A stretch of DNA of 45,837 nt from positions 1-45,837 of the forward strand of contig NIVA01000005.1 in assembly GCA_002254335.1 (NCBI GenBank). Reading direction: 5' to 3'. This DNA comes from Bacteroidetes bacterium 4572_114 (lineage in GTDB: Bacteria; Bacteroidota; Bacteroidia; Bacteroidales; 4484-276). Shown here piece by piece: positions 1-8,165 of this stretch. The translations under genes were made by a program, and so were the position numbers. The notes under the pieces were generated by a model that searched no databases, was not told the DNA's origin, and was given only the letters and a program-made list of their open reading frames with translations. Position 1 is the first letter of the stretch; each line of letters starts with the position of its first letter.

Positions 1-407
1 TAGCTGTCGGAAAGGCCGCTGATCATCTCATCATAAGCAGTGAGCAAATCATTCAACTGAACCTCGCCGTTTGTAGCAGCAACCTCAATATTAAAAGAAT
101 CGACAACCAATTCGCCAAAAGGCGTACCGGCATCGCCGTAGGTTTGGTTAGACGCTGCTTCGATATACCACACAGCACTGTCCACTTCAATAGTTTCGCC
201 GCTCTTAAACTGCGGGTTTTCGCGTAGGTGTTCCAATTTGATTTTAAACGCCCTGATCTTGTTTTCGATCCGGATGTCGGCCTTGGATTGGGAGATTTCG
301 GGCGGGGAACCGGTAAGTTCCGTTTGATCTTGTTTTGAACAGGAGACAAAAATTGCGGCAATGATAAACATGCCGGCTATCGGTAATAATAAATATTTGT
401 ACTTCAT
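1..407 (-). CDS. Putative lipoprotein, 3' end beyond the window
   Basis: Reading the minus strand from ATG at 407 gives an uninterrupted frame to the window edge (about 135 residues seen). It begins MKYKYLLLPIAGMFIIAAIFVSC, cut here as a signal peptide ending in the lipobox-like VSC, so the Cys near residue 23 would be lipidated and the mature protein anchored in a membrane. The mature part is polar with a short helical stretch (KADIRIENKIRAFKIKLEHL). I recognise no family. The C-terminus is missing, so length and function cannot be judged. A TAnnTTTG-type box on the minus strand (617-624) could be its promoter, which would give a leader of about 200 nt. Confidence 0.75.
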   Translation of the reverse strand, partial: MKYKYLLLPIAGMFIIAAIFVSCSKQDQTELTGSPPEISQSKADIRIENKIRAFKIKLEHLRENPQFKSGETIEVDSAVWYIEAASNQTYGDAGTPFGELVVDSFNIEVAATNGEVQLNDLLTAYDEMISGLSDS

Positions 408-745
408 TGTAAATTAGTTTTTAATAGAAAAGGTGAAAAAAAGGAAGCTATAAAATCGGTTGTAATTAATAATGGCATGAGGTAGCCGGGATTGTCAGGT
501 GGCCCCCTGCTTTTAGATGGATAGTGGTAGAGAGAGAATGAATCAATGAGTTACGTTGGTTGGCCAAATAAGCGTTGAGGTGTGCCATGGGTAAAAAGGG
601 TTTAAAATTGGTGGGGCAAATATAGATATTTTTTATGATTATGGATATTTGTGTTTTGAGTTTTGTTATAGATTTTGATATTTGGATATTGGATTTGTTT
701 TGGATTTTGATATTTGTGCTTTGAGTTTATTTTAGAAGTAAATAC
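408..745. other. Intergenic region with T/G-rich degenerate repeats
   Basis: This is the gap between the divergent lipoprotein and VPS10 genes. No ORF is credible. From about 630 to 735 the plus strand carries a loose repeat of words such as GATTTTGATATTTG and GGATATT. The complement of these words (CAAATnCCAAAATCC-like) resembles the array behind the VPS10 gene at 4103-4285, so the broken gene has the same repeat family on both sides. A minus-strand box CAAATATA (617-624) reads as TATATTTG and could serve the lipoprotein gene. Confidence 0.5.
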
Positions 746-775
746 TTGCTATTTCTGCACACTTCACTATTTTTG
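746..775 (+). promoter_or_regulatory. Bacteroidota-type promoter for the VPS10-like gene
   Basis: The -7 box TATTTTTG (768-775) fits TAnnTTTG, and a TTG (746-748) lies 19 bases upstream as the -33 element. Transcription would start near 782, leaving about 100 nt of leader before ATG 880. Confidence 0.55.
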
Positions 776-879
776 ACGGCTGCAAAAAATGTATAACTAT
801 TTATTTCATACTAAAAACTATTTCAATGATGCAACAAAAACTACAGGGTAACCATACCGGAATCAGGCGATTTGGTGTA

Positions 880-3800
880 ATGAAAATCACAACTTTTTTG
901 ATGACTGCATTGTTCATTTTAGCATCGTTTAATGTTGAAGCCAAAAAAAAGAAAAATGGCGAAGATGAAAAATCCGACACTTTAAAATCCGAGACCTTTT
1001 CGGGATTGAAGTGGCGGGGGATAGGCCCTGCCTTTGCTTCGGGGCGTATTGCCGATTTTGCGGTTAACCCAAACAACCACAGCGAATATTATGTAGCTGT
1101 GGCTTCGGGCCATGTGTGGAAAACCGAAAATAACGGAACCACCTTTAAGCCGATCTTCGATAACCATGGGGCTTATGCGATGGGCTGTATCTCCATCGAC
1201 CCAAACAACCACAACATTGTTTGGCTTGGCACCGGCGAAGATTGGAAAGATCATAATCCACCCAAAATGCTCCGACATTGTTTATGTAGCTGCCGAAGGA
1301 TCGTTGTGGGGTCCCGGTGGCGACCGTGGATTATACAAAACAACCAATGGCGGAAAAACCTGGGAAAAAGTTCTTGAAGTCAGCGAAAATACAGGGATAA
1401 ACGACATGGCGATGGACCCCAGGAACCCGGATGTGATTTATGCTACATCAGAACAACGCCGCCGGAGAAGTTTTACCAAAATTGGCGGCGGCCCCGAATC
1501 GGCCGTTTACAAAACAACTGATGCCGGAAAAACATGGGATAAAATCATGAAAGGACTTCCCAAAGGGGATATCGGTGGGATGGGCATTGCCATTTCTCCT
1601 GCCAATCCCGAATACATTTACCTGATTGTTGAAGCAGCAAATGATAAAGGTGGTTTTTATAGATCGGCCAACCGTGGGGCTTCCTGGAAAAAAATGAGCG
1701 ACCACAGTGCCAGTGGCCAGTATTACAACGAAATATATTGCGACCCGAAATATCCTGACAAAGTTTATTCAATGGAAACCGTTTCCAAAGTAACCGTTGA
1801 CGGAGGAAAAACCTGGAACCGTATCGGGAATAATTCACGCCATGTTGACGACCACGCTTTTTGGGTTGACCCGGATGACACCGACCATTTTATTATAGGT
1901 GGAGATGGCGGGGTGTATGAAACTTTTGATGCCGGCAAAAATTATGTCTTCAAAAGCAATCTGCCCGTTACACAGTTTTACCATGTAAGTGTGGACGACA
2001 CCGAACCTTTCTATTGGGTTTATGGAGGCACACAGGACAACAACAGTATTGGAGGCCCATCGCAAAACATCAGTAACCAGGGCGTTACCAGCGACGAATG
2101 GGTAGTTACACTGGGTGGCGATGGATTTTTCCAGGCCATCGAACCTGGCAATCCTGATATAGTTTATTCTGCTTATCAATACGGCAATATTTTCAGATAC
2201 GATAAAAAATCGGGTGAACGGCTTAAAATAAAACCCGAGCCACGAAAAGATGAATTGACCTACAGATGGAACTGGAACACCCCGTTCATCCTTAGCCCAC
2301 ATTCAAAAACAAGATTGTATATAGGTGCCAATAAAGTTTTCAGGAGTAACGACCGGGGCAACAGTTGGGAGGTGATCAGCAAAGATATTACCCGCAATGA
2401 AGACCGTAACCAGTTTAAGGTAATGGACAAACACTGGCCATCAAATGCAGTGGCAAAAGATGTTTCTACTTCACAGTGGGGGACAATTGTCACTTTAACC
2501 GAATCCCCCCTAAAAGAAGACCTATTATATATAGGTACTGACGATGGCCTGATACAGGTTACCGAAGATGCCGGCAAAAACTGGAGGAAGGTTTCCACTT
2601 TCCCCGGTGTCCCTGAATATACTTATGTTAGCGACATCCTTCCATCACGCTTTGATGAGAACACAGTTTTTGCTTCCTTCGATAATATCAAAAGCGATGA
2701 TTTTAAACCCTACCTCCTGAAAAGTACCGACAAGGGGCAAACATGGTTTTCGATTGCCGGTAACCTGCCCGAAAACGAAACAGTCCATACCATTGTCCAG
2801 GATGCCGTAAACCCTGACCTTTTATTTGTTGGAACGGAGTTTAATGTTTTTTTTACTTTGGATGGAGGGAAAATATGGATTGAACTATCCTCAGGTATCC
2901 CGGATATTGCCATGAAAGACCTGGTTATCCAGGAGCGGGAATCTGATCTTGTGGTTGCCACTTTTGGCCGTGGGTTTTATATCCTTGACGACTACTCACC
3001 ACTCAGACAGCTAAATACCGCAATACTCGATACCACCGATGCCATTTTGTTTCCTGTAAAAGATGCACTGATGTATGTAAAAACAGGAGGGCGATACGGA
3101 CAGGGATCAACCAACTTCTCGGCAAAAAACCCGGAGTTTGGGGCAGTTTTCACCTATTATATTAATGATGTCCCTAAAACACAAAAACAAGAGAGGTTGA
3201 AAAAAGAGAAGAAGCTGTTCAAGGATGGAGAGCTAATCCCACAACCGACAAAAGAAGAAATTGATGCTGAGGAAAAAGAGATTGCACCCTATTTTATTTT
3301 CACTATTACAAATGAAGAGGGCAATGTGGTGAGGAAACTTTATAAGAAAGCGTCAAAGGGTTTGCAAAAAACCAATTGGGACCTTCGCTACCAGGGAAAG
3401 AACCCACCACGTTTGAATAAGGATAAATTCGACCCGGCGAAAGGTGGAAGATCAGGGATGTATGCCATGCCCGGGACATATTTTGTTTCACTTGCAATGG
3501 ATCATAATGGTGAAATCACTGAGTTGGCTGGCCCTGTTGAATTTAAGGCCACACCATTAAATAATACAACCCTGCCTGCAGCCGACAGGGAAGCATTGGT
3601 TGAATACCAAAATAAAGTTACAGAACTATCAAGGACTATGCGGGGCACAGAAAATTACATGGAAGAGCTAATGAAGAAAACAGAACACATCAGGCAAGCC
3701 CTTCACAATACCCCCGGTGCGCCTACCGATCTTGCCCGGCGCGCCAGGAGAGTTAGTGAAGGGTTAATAGCCGTGGAATTCATATTTAATGGAACTGCAG

Positions 3801-4063
3801 CCACAGCCAGTTGGGAGGAGGTGCCCCCTGAAGCTGTCCCATTAAACCACAGGTTAAATACAATTGCATATTCGCATTGGGGATCAACAGCTGCCCCAAC
3901 CCAATCGCAATTGCGGGATTGGGATATTTTGATGGAAGAGTTCCCTCCGGTACTTGAAAAAATCAAAGCGCTGGATGCGGAAATTAATTTGATTGAAATA
4001 GAGATGGAGAAATATGAGGCACCGTGGACACCCGGACGGTTACCTGAGTTAAAAAGAAATTAA
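880..4063 (+). pseudogene. Sortilin/VPS10-type beta-propeller exported protein, disrupted by an out-of-frame deletion
   Basis: The gene starts at ATG 880 with a signal peptide (MKITTFLMTALFILASFNVEA). An in-frame ATG at 826 would add 18 polar residues ahead of it and is less likely. The family is the large Bacteroidota 'glycosyl hydrolase/BNR-repeat' protein of roughly 1,000 residues, with Asp-box-like blades such as KTTNGGKTWEKV and KTTDAGKTWDKI, and a helical C-terminal part. The first frame runs to WLGTGE at about 1239. The next homologous segment (IGKIIIHPK, then DIVYVAA) continues in another frame from 1241 to TAA 4063. From memory of the family, about 33-36 residues should lie between these points, so the lesion looks like a deletion of about 100 bp rather than a one-base slip. 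As written, the first frame ends at 1377. The rest is intact with no other stop. It could be an assembly error. Confidence 0.8.
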
Positions 4064-4102
4064 CCGGGCAAACGTATGAAATAGTATTTGTCTGAATTAC
4101 AG

Positions 4103-4285
4103 AAAATCACAAATACCAAAATCCAAATAAATCACAAACACCAAAATTCAATGACCAAAAAAGAAGACAAACTTATGATAACTATATATTTTATTGATAC
4201 GCAACCGTTGAAACTGCTATTTTGAATTTTGAATTGTTAAAAGTTGTGATTTATTTGTTTTTACTTTTTTGATGTTTGTAATTTT
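4103..4285. repeat. Imperfect inverted repeat behind the VPS10-like gene
   Basis: The left arm (about 4103-4155) contains AAATCACAAATACCAAAATCC and AAATAAATCACAAACACC. The right arm (about 4221-4285), read as its complement, gives AAAATTACAAACATCAAAA and AAATAAATCACAACTTTT. The arms match over about 50 bases with one indel of around ten bases and enclose about 65 bases. It could fold into a long AT-rich hairpin acting as a terminator, or be a degenerate dispersed element. The rest of the 351-base gap holds only the rpsU promoter. Confidence 0.55.
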
Positions 4286-4318
4286 CATGCATCTGCCCTA
4301 AGAAATTTGATAATATAT

Positions 4319-4349
4319 TTTGCAGGATAAAAACATTTTAATACTTTTG
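4319..4349 (+). promoter_or_regulatory. Promoter of rpsU
   Basis: The -33 TTTG (4319-4322) and the -7 box TACTTTTG (4342-4349) are 19 bases apart, a full match to the Bacteroidota housekeeping promoter. The predicted leader is about 60 nt. Confidence 0.7.
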
Positions 4350-4400
4350 CACCCCAATTTTAAAATGAAATACAGTTAATTAAGTGGTAAAATATTTAAA

Positions 4401-4407
4401 AAGAGGT
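4401..4407 (+). promoter_or_regulatory. Shine-Dalgarno site of rpsU
   Basis: AAGAGGT lies 7 bases before ATG 4415 and can pair with the 16S tail through GAGG(T). Most genes in this window show only A/T before the start. In Bacteroidota the anti-SD is sequestered with help from bS21 (known for Flavobacterium), so an SD on the bS21 gene fits autoregulation. Confidence 0.6.
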
Positions 4408-4414
4408 ATTTAAT

Positions 4415-4609
4415 ATGATTATTGTTCCTGTAAAAGAAGGCGAAAACATCGAAAGAGCGTTGAAGAAGTATAAAAGGAAATTTGAAAAAACCGGTGTTGT
4501 CAAAGAATTAAGACAAAGGCAAAAATACACCAAACCTTCAATAGTAAAACGCGAAGAAAAGCTTAAAGCCATTTATATTCAGCAACTAAGAGACGCAGAG
4601 GATGCCTGA
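4415..4609 (+). CDS. rpsU: 30S ribosomal protein bS21
   Basis: The product is 64 residues, the normal size of bS21. It starts MIIVPVKEGENIERALKKYKRKFEKTG and continues with a basic helical part (KELRQRQKYTKPSIVKREEK). bS21 sits on the 30S platform near the 3' end of 16S rRNA. In Bacteroidota it helps to hide the anti-Shine-Dalgarno sequence, so its level can set how well SD-containing mRNAs are translated. The gene has its own consensus promoter and one of the few SD sites in the window. It heads the block rpsU - tyrosine recombinase - hpf - tRNAs - tuf, an arrangement I know from other Bacteroidota. Confidence 0.97.
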   Translation: MIIVPVKEGENIERALKKYKRKFEKTGVVKELRQRQKYTKPSIVKREEKLKAIYIQQLRDAEDA

Positions 4610-4655
4610 TAGAAAGTTGCCGTAAAAACATTTAAGTAAATAAAATAGGAAAGGT

Positions 4656-4687
4656 TTTGTTTTGAAAAGATTTTATTACTATCTTTG
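4656..4687 (+). promoter_or_regulatory. Promoter of the xerC-like gene; decides its start codon
   Basis: The -33 TTTG (4656-4659) and the -7 box TATCTTTG (4680-4687) are 20 bases apart. The box overlaps the TTG at 4685, which would therefore lie upstream of the transcript start and cannot be the initiation codon. This favours GTG at 4718. Confidence 0.65.
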
Positions 4688-4717
4688 AAGCAAAAGTTTT
4701 CCTATTTTTTTTGTGCA

Positions 4718-5605
4718 GTGAAAGATAGATTTATTAGACACATACGATTCGGAAAAAGATACTCTGGCCATACCCTGAAGGCCTATCAAAATGATTTGGA
4801 TCAATTTGAGGATTATCTGATAAATTCTTATGATGCCGCCTATCTGGAATCGGCAAACCATTTCATGATCCGTTCCTGGCTGGTGTTGCTTCTCGGCCAA
4901 TCCCTGAACACCAAAACAATCAACCGGAAAATCTCAACCTTAAAATCTTTTTACAAATTTTTACTTCGCGAAAACGTTATCCATGAAAACCCGATGCTTA
5001 AAGTTGTGTCGCCAAAAAATGCCAAAACTTTACCATCATTCGTTAAAGAAAAGGACATGGATCGGCTGGTCGGGGAAATAAAGTTTGATCAAAATTTTCA
5101 GGGCTACAGGGATAAACTTATCATACAACTGCTATATTCCACAGGAATACGCCTCTCCGAATTAATAAGCCTTCAGCTAATTGATATTGACCTTGGCACA
5201 ATGTCCATAAAAGTATTGGGCAAGAGAAAAAAAGAGAGGTTAATCCCTGTTTCGAATTATTTAATTGATGTTATCGGAAATTACTTACCTCTGAGAAATA
5301 AATTATTATCCGGATTAAATTCGGATTGCACATATCTTTTTATTACTAACAAAGGCAAACAATCCTACCCAAAACTTGTTTATCGGGTAGTTAACAAATA
5401 CTTATCCTATGTTTCAACAATTCCGAAGAAAAGTCCCCATACCCTGCGGCACAGTTTTGCAACAAGTATGCTAAACAATGGTGCCGACCTTAATGCAATA
5501 AAAGAACTTCTTGGGCATGCCAGCCTAACGGCCACGCAAATTTACACCCACAATACAATCAACAGATTAAAACAAATATATAAACATGCTCATCCACGAG
5601 CTTAA
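4718..5605 (+). CDS. xerC: Tyrosine recombinase, XerC/XerD type
   Basis: From GTG 4718 the product has 295 residues, the usual Xer length, and begins in register with the family (KDRFIRHIRFGKRYSGHTLKA). The N-terminal SAM-like core-binding domain covers about residues 1-85. The catalytic domain carries the first Arg in STGIRLSELISL, the Lys in the KVLGKRKKERLIP hairpin, the HTLRHSFAT box, the second His in LLGHASL, and the Tyr nucleophile in TATQIYTH. All catalytic positions are present, so it should be active, probably in resolving chromosome dimers at dif. It could equally be the XerD paralogue or a lineage-specific Xer. hpf follows after 17 bases, suggesting co-transcription. Confidence 0.88.
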   Translation: MKDRFIRHIRFGKRYSGHTLKAYQNDLDQFEDYLINSYDAAYLESANHFMIRSWLVLLLGQSLNTKTINRKISTLKSFYKFLLRENVIHENPMLKVVSPKNAKTLPSFVKEKDMDRLVGEIKFDQNFQGYRDKLIIQLLYSTGIRLSELISLQLIDIDLGTMSIKVLGKRKKERLIPVSNYLIDVIGNYLPLRNKLLSGLNSDCTYLFITNKGKQSYPKLVYRVVNKYLSYVSTIPKKSPHTLRHSFATSMLNNGADLNAIKELLGHASLTATQIYTHNTINRLKQIYKHAHPRA

Positions 5606-5609
5606 TTTT

Positions 5610-5616
5610 AGGAGGA
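5610..5616 (+). promoter_or_regulatory. Strong Shine-Dalgarno site of hpf
   Basis: AGGAGGA is placed 7 bases before ATG 5623. It contains the complete GGAGG complement of CCUCC, the best SD in the window, in a phylum that normally does not use SD pairing. Confidence 0.7.
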
Positions 5617-5622
5617 CAGATT

Positions 5623-5925
5623 ATGCAAATAGACATTCGTTCAATTCATTTTAAAGCAGACAGAAAATTAGAATCCTTTATCAAAGAAAAAGTAGAAAAA
5701 CTTTCGCAGTTTTATGACGGTGTTATCGGAACTGAGGTAGCCCTCAAAGTAGCCAATAATGAAAATTCCGATAACAATAAGGTTACAGAAATCCGGTTGA
5801 ACGTTCGTGGCAATGATCTTTATGCCAAAAAACAAAGTAAATCATTCGAGGAATCGACTGACAGTGCGGTAGAAGCACTAAGGCGCCAGCTTATTAAATA
5901 CAAGGATAAAGTAAGGCGCAACTAA
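5623..5925 (+). CDS. hpf: Short-form ribosome hibernation promoting factor (HPF/RaiA family)
   Basis: The 100-residue product matches the short HPF/YfiA fold: beta strand MQIDIRSIHFKADRKL, helix EKVEKLSQFY, strand TEVALKVA, strand KVTEIRLNVRGNDLYAKKQSKSFEESTDSAVEAL (cut here as adjacent segments) and a basic C-terminal helix RRQLIKYKDKVRR. Members bind the decoding centre of idle 70S ribosomes and protect them in stationary phase. It lacks the C-terminal dimerisation domain of long HPF. It lies 17 bases after the recombinase gene and carries a strong SD, so its translation may depend on the state of the ribosomal anti-SD (inference). Confidence 0.92.
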   Translation: MQIDIRSIHFKADRKLESFIKEKVEKLSQFYDGVIGTEVALKVANNENSDNNKVTEIRLNVRGNDLYAKKQSKSFEESTDSAVEALRRQLIKYKDKVRRN

Positions 5926-5952
5926 ACTTTTTCAAATTATTTCAGGAAAAGT

Positions 5953-6010
5953 TTTGTTATATTAAAATACTGTTATACTTTTGCAGTCCTTTTTGAAAAA
6001 AAAGGGCTGC
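5953..6010 (+). promoter_or_regulatory. Promoter of the tRNA-tuf operon with overlapping hairpin
   Basis: The -33 TTTG (5953-5956) and the -7 box TACTTTTG (5976-5983) are 19 bases apart. Immediately overlapping is an inverted repeat: 5983-5994 pairs with 5999-6010 (GCAGTCCTTTTT with AAAAAGGGCTGC, one G-T) around a GAAA loop. Transcription would begin near 5989, inside the left arm, so the repeat may act on DNA or be coincidental. Confidence 0.6.
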
Positions 6011-6058
6011 ATTCTGTTTAAAAGAGGCACTAAAGTTCTTTATAAATCATGTTTTCAG

Positions 6059-6131
6059 GCCGATGTAGCTCAGTTGGTAGAGCAGCTGATTTGTAATCAG
6101 CCGGTCGGCGGTTCGAGTCCGTCCATCGGCT
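6059..6131 (+). tRNA. tRNA-Thr (UGU)
   Basis: 73-base cloverleaf. The acceptor stem GCCGATG (6059-6065) pairs with CATCGGC (6124-6130). The D-arm is AGCTCAGTTGGTAGAGC, the anticodon TGT is at 6092-6094, and the T-arm contains GGTTCGAGTCC. The CCA end is not fully encoded. It is the first of four tRNAs upstream of tuf. Confidence 0.95.
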
Positions 6132-6159
6132 CACTGAAATAAATGAAGTAAAAAATTAT

Positions 6160-6241
6160 GGGGGGATACCAGAGCGGTCAAATGGGGCAGACTGTAACTC
6201 TGTTGGCGTAGCCTTCGGAGGTTCGAATCCTCCTCCCCCCA
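6160..6241 (+). tRNA. tRNA-Tyr (GUA)
   Basis: 82-base class II tRNA with a long variable arm. The acceptor GGGGGGA (6160-6166) pairs with TCCCCCC (6234-6240). The anticodon GTA is at 6194-6196 and the T-arm is GGAGGTTCGAATCCTCC. CCA is not encoded. Confidence 0.95.
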
Positions 6242-6328
6242 CTTTTTTTTCAGTTCATTTTTTATTGATGAAATATGAATTGTAAGGATTTCCATAAAAC
6301 GAAATCCTTTTTTGTATTTGATCCAAAG

Positions 6329-6401
6329 GCGGGAGTAGCTCATTTGGTAGAGCGATAGCCTTCCAAGCTATAGGTGGCCGGTTCGAGCCCGGTCTCCCGC
6401 T
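6329..6401 (+). tRNA. tRNA-Gly (UCC)
   Basis: 73-base cloverleaf. The acceptor GCGGGAG (6329-6335) pairs with CTCCCGC (6394-6400). The anticodon TCC is at 6362-6364 and the T-arm contains GGTTCGAGCCC. CCA is not encoded. Confidence 0.95.
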
Positions 6402-6407
6402 CTTTAA

Positions 6408-6479
6408 GCCGATGTAGCTCAGGGGTAGAGCACTTCCTTGGTAAGGAAGGGGTCATGAGTTCAAATCTCATCATTGGCT
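6408..6479 (+). tRNA. tRNA-Thr (GGU)
   Basis: 72-base cloverleaf. The acceptor GCCGATG (6408-6414) pairs with CATTGGC (6472-6478) with one G-U. The anticodon GGT is at 6440-6442 and the T-arm contains AGTTCAAATCT. It ends 49 bases before the tuf start and shares its transcript by position. Confidence 0.95.
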
Positions 6480-6528
6480 CAAAACAATATTAAATAACCT
6501 TTTTGTAACACCTAAACAAATAATTAAA

Positions 6529-7716
6529 ATGGCAAAAGAAAAATTTGATCGTTCCAAACCGCACGTAAACATTGGGACAATCGGGCACGTTGACCACGGA
6601 AAGACAACATTAACAGCAGCTATCACCCTGAACTTGCAGGACAAAGGGCTTGCTGAATTTGCATCATTTGATTCTATCGACAATGCCCCTGAAGAAAAAG
6701 AAAGAGGTATTACAATTAATACTGCTCATATTGAATACCAAACTGATAACAGGCACTATGCACACGTTGACTGTCCGGGACACGCTGACTATGTAAAGAA
6801 CATGGTTACTGGTGCTGCCCAAATGGACGGTGCTATCATCGTTGTTGCTGCTACTGACGGACCAATGCCACAAACCCGCGAGCACATCCTTCTTGCACGT
6901 CAGGTAGGTGTACCTAGGCTGGTTGTTTTCATGAACAAGGTTGACCTTGTTGATGACGATGAGTTGCTTGAACTGGTCGATATGGAAATTCGTGACTTGC
7001 TGAGTTTCTACGAATTTGATGGCGATAACACGCCTGTTATCCAGGGATCAGCACTTGGTGCTTTAAATAAAGAGCCACAGTGGGTCGAAAGGGTATTGGA
7101 ACTGATGGAAGCTTGTGATAACTGGATACCTCTGCCCGAACGCGATCAGGACAAACCTTTCCTGATGCCTGTTGAGGACGTTTTCTCAATTACCGGGCGT
7201 GGCACAGTTGCTACCGGGCGTATCGAAACCGGTATAATCCACACTGGCGACCCGGTTGACCTTATCGGTATGGGCGCCGAAAAACTTAAATCAGTTGTTA
7301 CCGGTGTTGAGATGTTCCGTAAAATACTTGATCAGGGACAAGCTGGCGACAATGCCGGGCTGCTCCTTAGGGGCATCGATAAAAATAAAATTACCAGGGG
7401 TATGGTTATTGCGGCCCCAGGATCAGTAACCCCTCACAAACACTTTAAAGCTGAAGTGTATATCCTGAAGAAAGAAGAAGGTGGCCGCCACACTCCATTC
7501 CATAATAAATATCGTCCACAATTCTATTTCAGGACAACTGACGTTACAGGTGAAATCTTTCTCCCCGAAGGGGTAGAAATGGTAATGCCTGGCGATAACC
7601 TGACAATTGAAGTTAAGTTGATCTCTGAGATCGCCATGAGCAAGAACTTACGCTTCGCTATTCGTGAAGGTGGACGTACAGTAGGTGCTGGTCAGGTAAC
7701 CGAAATTCTTGACTAA
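6529..7716 (+). CDS. tuf: Translation elongation factor Tu
   Basis: The 395-residue product is the normal EF-Tu length. The GTPase domain shows the P-loop GHVDHGKT (about residues 19-26), the switch region RGITINTAH, DCPGHADY and NKVD. Domains II and III follow (RGTVATGRIETG, then GGRHTPFHNKYRPQFYFRTTDVTG). EF-Tu brings aminoacyl-tRNA to the ribosome as a GTP complex. It is the last gene of the tRNA-Thr-Tyr-Gly-Thr-tuf unit and is followed by a clear hairpin terminator. Confidence 0.99.
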   Translation: MAKEKFDRSKPHVNIGTIGHVDHGKTTLTAAITLNLQDKGLAEFASFDSIDNAPEEKERGITINTAHIEYQTDNRHYAHVDCPGHADYVKNMVTGAAQMDGAIIVVAATDGPMPQTREHILLARQVGVPRLVVFMNKVDLVDDDELLELVDMEIRDLLSFYEFDGDNTPVIQGSALGALNKEPQWVERVLELMEACDNWIPLPERDQDKPFLMPVEDVFSITGRGTVATGRIETGIIHTGDPVDLIGMGAEKLKSVVTGVEMFRKILDQGQAGDNAGLLLRGIDKNKITRGMVIAAPGSVTPHKHFKAEVYILKKEEGGRHTPFHNKYRPQFYFRTTDVTGEIFLPEGVEMVMPGDNLTIEVKLISEIAMSKNLRFAIREGGRTVGAGQVTEILD

Positions 7717-7749
7717 AAAATTTAATAGGTGTTTGGTTATATCAATAAA

Positions 7750-7791
7750 GGAATCCCGGGGATTTCTCTTCCGGGGTTCCTTTGTTCTTTT
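7750..7791 (+). terminator. Terminator of tuf
   Basis: GGAATCCCGG (7750-7759) pairs with CCGGGGTTCC (7771-7780) over 10 base pairs with one G-U and an 11-base loop. A T-rich tail (TTTGTTCTTTT) follows. Confidence 0.85.
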
Positions 7792-7817
7792 AACCTAAAT
7801 AATAAATAATAACAGAT

Positions 7818-7890
7818 ACGGGTGTAGCTCAGTTGGTAGAGCTCTGGTCTCCAAAACCAGGAGTCGTGGGTTCAAGTCCTACCACCCGTG
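7818..7890 (+). tRNA. tRNA-Trp (CCA)
   Basis: 73-base cloverleaf. The acceptor ACGGGTG (7818-7824) pairs with CACCCGT (7883-7889). The anticodon CCA is at 7851-7853 and the T-arm contains GGTTCAAGTCC. It ends 21 bases before the secE ATG, so tRNA and secE are probably on one primary transcript that is then processed. Confidence 0.95.
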
Positions 7891-7911
7891 CAAAATTCTA
7901 GACACGAACCA

Positions 7912-8109
7912 ATGGCAAAAATCAAAATAATAGAGTACGCCAAAGAAAGTTACGACGAGCTGTTACACAAAGTTTCCTGGCCAACGTGGAATGATTTACA
8001 AAGTAGTGCAATCGTAGTATCCATAGCTTCACTTATAATCGCATTTGTCGTTTATTTGATGGATTTTGCGTTTAATAAACTACTCCAGGGTTTTTATACC
8101 TGGTTTTAA
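7912..8109 (+). CDS. secE: Preprotein translocase subunit SecE
   Basis: From ATG 7912 the product has 65 residues, a typical single-span SecE. An N-terminal amphipathic helix carries the conserved ELLHKVSWPTW motif, and one membrane segment covers about residues 32-52 (SAIVVSIASLIIAFVVYL). It clamps SecY in the inner membrane translocon. A GTG at 7888 opens the frame further upstream but lies inside tRNA-Trp, so it is rejected. nusG follows 56 bases later, as in most bacteria. Confidence 0.95.
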   Translation: MAKIKIIEYAKESYDELLHKVSWPTWNDLQSSAIVVSIASLIIAFVVYLMDFAFNKLLQGFYTWF

Positions 8110-8165
8110 GATTCTGTCTGGTAATTTGATTTATTTTTAATCAACCAAACTAAGGACAAACCGGC

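Noticed and set aside
53..361. Minus-strand ORF of 102 residues
   Set aside because: It is a shifted frame of the lipoprotein reading that starts at 407, which has a signal peptide and lipobox.
4685..4717. TTG start for the xerC-like gene
   Set aside because: The TTG is part of the -7 box TATCTTTG, so it lies upstream of the transcript start; GTG 4718 fits the family start.
7888..7911. GTG start for secE
   Set aside because: It lies within the 3' end of tRNA-Trp; ATG 7912 fits the family start.
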